DNA from: VRUE01 sp963774405
GTDB lineage: Bacteria > Actinomycetota > Thermoleophilia > Solirubrobacterales > 70-9
NCBI GenBank assembly: GCA_963774405.1
Contig: CAVZEV010000012.1
Span: 62,001-126,000, forward strand
Length of the DNA stretch: 64,000 nucleotides
Reading direction: 5' to 3'
Shown: positions 62,322 through 64,000 of the stretch, in pieces
Position numbering within the stretch: position 1 is the stretch's first letter
Layout of the letters: every line of letters begins with the position of its first letter
Notes under the pieces: generated by a model
Databases searched by the model: none
What the model was told of the DNA's origin: nothing
Seen by the model: the letters and a program-made list of their open reading frames with translations, nothing else
Made by a program: the position numbers and the translations under genes

Positions 62322-63086
62322 ATGAGCGAGACTGAGCTCAGCGTCATCTGCAAGAACTGCGGCTCGGAGGTCAGTCCCTACGTAACCGAGTGCCCCTACT
62401 GCGGCACCAGGCTGCGCAAGCGGGCGCCGAAGCTGGAACGGCGCGGCGACGGGCTGGAGGCGAAGCCGCGGCGGCGCAAACGGCTGCGGATCGCGCGCCG
62501 CCGCCCGCGCGAAGAGGCGGGGCCGTTCCGCCCCTACGCGACGATCGCGGTGATCGGGGCCTCGGCGGTGCTGCTGCTCGTGCAGAAGCTGACCGGCGAC
62601 CCGCTGAGCAGCTTCGGCGGCCTGATCGTGCCGCTGCAGGACCAGTGGTGGCGCCTGCTCACCGCGCCCTTCGCCTACCTCGACGTCGGCTACCTCTTCG
62701 TCGTCGCGGTCGGCCTGGCGATCTTCGGCACCGGCATCGAGCGACGCCTCGGCACGCCGGCGACGGCGCTGCTGCTGGTCGCCTGCGGTGCCCTGGGAAT
62801 GCTCGTCGCCGTCGGCATCGCCCACGCCCAGGGCGATGTCGAGGTGATCGCCGGCGGCAACGGGATGGCGCTCGGCGCCGTCGCCGCCTGGTTCGCGATC
62901 CGCCGCGCCGAGGCCCACCACGCGATCGACGACGACTACGACCTGATCGGCGTCGTGGTCGCCGCCGCGGTCCTGCTGGCGCTGCCGATCTTCGCGTCGA
63001 CCGCCGACCCCTTCGCCGGCCTGATCGGCGGCGCCGTCGGCGGCCTCGCCGGCCTCGCGGCCGCGACCCTGCGCGATTCTCACTGA
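62322..63086 (+). CDS. Zinc-ribbon rhomboid-like membrane protein lacking the catalytic serine
   Basis: The 254-residue protein starts MSETELSVICKNCGSEVSPYVTECPYCGTRL, a CxxC...CxxC zinc ribbon, then a basic linker and six TM helices of the rhomboid pattern: WWRLLTAPFAYLDVGYLFVVA, GTGIERRLGTPATALLLVACG and GGNGMALGAVAAWFAIRR. Where active rhomboids have GxSG, this has GGNG, so the serine nucleophile is replaced by Asn; the expected catalytic His is also unclear. It is probably a pseudoprotease acting as a binding or quality-control protein. The aldolase gene diverges from it. Confidence 0.8.
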   Translation: MSETELSVICKNCGSEVSPYVTECPYCGTRLRKRAPKLERRGDGLEAKPRRRKRLRIARRRPREEAGPFRPYATIAVIGASAVLLLVQKLTGDPLSSFGGLIVPLQDQWWRLLTAPFAYLDVGYLFVVAVGLAIFGTGIERRLGTPATALLLVACGALGMLVAVGIAHAQGDVEVIAGGNGMALGAVAAWFAIRRAEAHHAIDDDYDLIGVVVAAAVLLALPIFASTADPFAGLIGGAVGGLAGLAAATLRDSH

Positions 63087-63172
63087 ATCAGGCGCCGCCT
63101 CCTCTGCTCCCGGGCGGGCGCGCTCCTCACACCCGGCGATCTCGCGCCCGCCCTCACGCGTCCGGGGGCGGC

Positions 63173-63178
63173 TAGTGT
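63173..63178 (+). promoter_or_regulatory. -10 element TAGTGT
   Basis: TAGTGT ends 7 bp before GTG 63186; leaderless spacing. Confidence 0.4.
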
Positions 63179-63185
63179 CCACCTT

Positions 63186-63512
63186 GTGCCGACCGACGAG
63201 CAACTGAACGCCGCGATCGAGCGGCTGGCCGAGGCCGAGCGCTTCGCCGAGGCCGAGCGGATCGTCGCCCGCGCGGCGCCGCAGCTGCAGAAGGTCCTGG
63301 CGACGGCGCTCCTCGAGGGCGGCTGGTTCGGCGAGTCCCACGAGGCCGAGGCGCTGAAGGCGGCGACCGTGCCCGACCCCGAGGAGCGGATCACCGCGGT
63401 GCGCTCGCTGCTGGCCGAGGAGGCGCGGATGGGAATGATGGTTGGGGTCGCCGTCGGCTGGGCACTGCATGGGGAGCTGGACGAAACCGAGAATCGAGAA
63501 GGAGAGAGTTGA
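63186..63512 (+). CDS. Small helical protein, function unknown
   Basis: The 108-residue protein starts at GTG 63186 (PTDEQLNAAIERLAEAERFAEAERIVARAAPQLQ), strongly helical, with a short duplicated FAEAER segment, then LATALLEGGWFGESHEAEALK and MGMMVGVAVGWALHGELDE. Soluble. It is 2 bp upstream of an MBL-fold hydrolase, probably in one transcript. Not recognised. Confidence 0.65.
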   Translation: MPTDEQLNAAIERLAEAERFAEAERIVARAAPQLQKVLATALLEGGWFGESHEAEALKAATVPDPEERITAVRSLLAEEARMGMMVGVAVGWALHGELDETENREGES

Positions 63513-63514
63513 CG

Positions 63515-64000
63515 ATGGAGATCAAGTTCCACGGCCATTCGTGCTTTGAACTGAGCGAGGGCGAGACCAGGGTCCTGATCGATCCCTTCCTCAAGCCCCA
63601 CAACCCGGTCGCGGTCCTCACCGCGGAGGAGGTCGACCCCACCCACATCGCGATCAGCCACGGCCACGCCGACCACATGGCCGCCGCCGTCCCGGTCGCG
63701 AAGCGCACCGGTGCGCACTGCGTCGCCGTGGTCGAGATCGCCAACTGGCTTGAAGCGCAGGGCGTGGAGAAGGTCTCCGACCCCAACCTCGGCGGCACCG
63801 TCAGCTTCGACTGGGGCTGGATCAAGCTCGTGCCCGCCTGGCACACCAGCACGCTGCCCGGCTCGGCCGAGACGCCCTTCAGCCCGATCACCGGCACCGT
63901 CGTCGGCGCCGCCGCGGGCCTGCTGATCAATATCGGCGGCCTGACCGTCTACCACGCCGGCGACACCTGCCTCTTCAGCGACATGAAGCTGATCGCCGAG
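63515..64000 (+). CDS. UPF0173-type MBL-fold metal-dependent hydrolase (3' cut by window edge)
   Basis: From ATG 63515 the protein opens MEIKFHGHSCFELSEGETRVLIDPFL. It has ISHGHADHMAAA, the H-x-H-x-D-H metal motif of metallo-beta-lactamase folds, AWHTSTLPGSAETP and INIGGLTVYHAGDTCLFSDM. This matches the UPF0173/YtkL-type hydrolases of unknown substrate. 162 codons are visible; the end lies outside the window. A GGAG-type ribosome site (AAGGAGAGAG) precedes the start. Confidence 0.9.
   Translation, partial: MEIKFHGHSCFELSEGETRVLIDPFLKPHNPVAVLTAEEVDPTHIAISHGHADHMAAAVPVAKRTGAHCVAVVEIANWLEAQGVEKVSDPNLGGTVSFDWGWIKLVPAWHTSTLPGSAETPFSPITGTVVGAAAGLLINIGGLTVYHAGDTCLFSDMKLIAE

Overview
The window is GC-rich throughout and carries an actinobacterial gene complement. 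Leaderless-looking starts, a class I DeoC-like aldolase next to eno, a GlcK-type ROK kinase, PucR-type regulators and many AbiEi/DUF559-type proteins suggest a soil member of the Actinomycetota close to the Thermoleophilia/Solirubrobacterales. That placement is an inference from gene content; no rRNA gene is present. The only RNA gene I can support is tRNA-Gln(TTG) at 36457-36528.

Layout. 0-13.8 kb is metabolic and accessory: a TetR fragment and MMPL exporter, an amidase, a diiron R2-like/SCP2 fusion, a decayed DUF559 gene, a broken acyl-CoA synthetase, an FKBP lipoprotein, and an IclR regulator divergent from a flavin oxidase. 13.8-20.2 kb is an accessory island: two unrelated AAA ATPases with palindromic operators, a MazEF-type toxin-antitoxin pair, and a lower-GC two-gene unit (membrane protein plus PIN-domain protein). 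20.2-30.1 kb is mostly housekeeping: glyS, an LCP cell-wall ligase, a ROK kinase, rsmI, metG, an ABC exporter and an alpha-hydroxy-acid oxidase. 31-41 kb holds tatD-rsmA-ispE, a DedA-PAP2 fusion, a PucR regulator, tRNA-Gln with an HNH gene, glmU-prs and a phosphodiesterase. 41-50 kb holds a DUF559 cassette, an ABC1 kinase, rplY-pth, an enoyl-CoA hydratase and a GMC oxidoreductase. 50-64 kb holds mfd, a PpiC-type chaperone, eno, a FtsB-like protein, a repeat-riddled membrane glycosyltransferase, a nuclease, an aldolase, a rhomboid-like protein and a partial MBL-fold hydrolase.

The most unusual feature is a set of 40-50 bp palindromes with a shared plan: two long complementary arms around a C-run/ATA-or-ATG/G-run centre. 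Six near-identical copies carry the arm TCCGGTGCGC. Two of these bracket a complete DUF559 gene (41314-42316), and the upstream copy supplies that gene's ATG and first eight codons. A second palindrome family, with unrelated arms but the same centre, brackets a truncated DUF559 gene (5664-6503). There too the ATG lies in one palindrome and the stop codon in the other. A miniature version (37995-38102) encloses only 26 codons. One solo copy interrupts an acyl-CoA synthetase gene. I read this as an undescribed palindrome-bounded mobile cassette carrying a DUF559 nuclease, with MITE-like solo derivatives.

A separate family of ~90 bp structured repeats (58144, 59033, 59694) shows compensatory base changes in nested stems. 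Two copies lie inside the coding region of a membrane protein, and one is read through in frame.

Caution on quality: many genes in 31-33.5, 37.4-39.6 and 43-48 kb, including essential ones, carry isolated one-base G/C insertions. Removing them restores full-length products. These look like consensus errors rather than real pseudogenes, and I annotate such genes as single CDSs with frameshifts.
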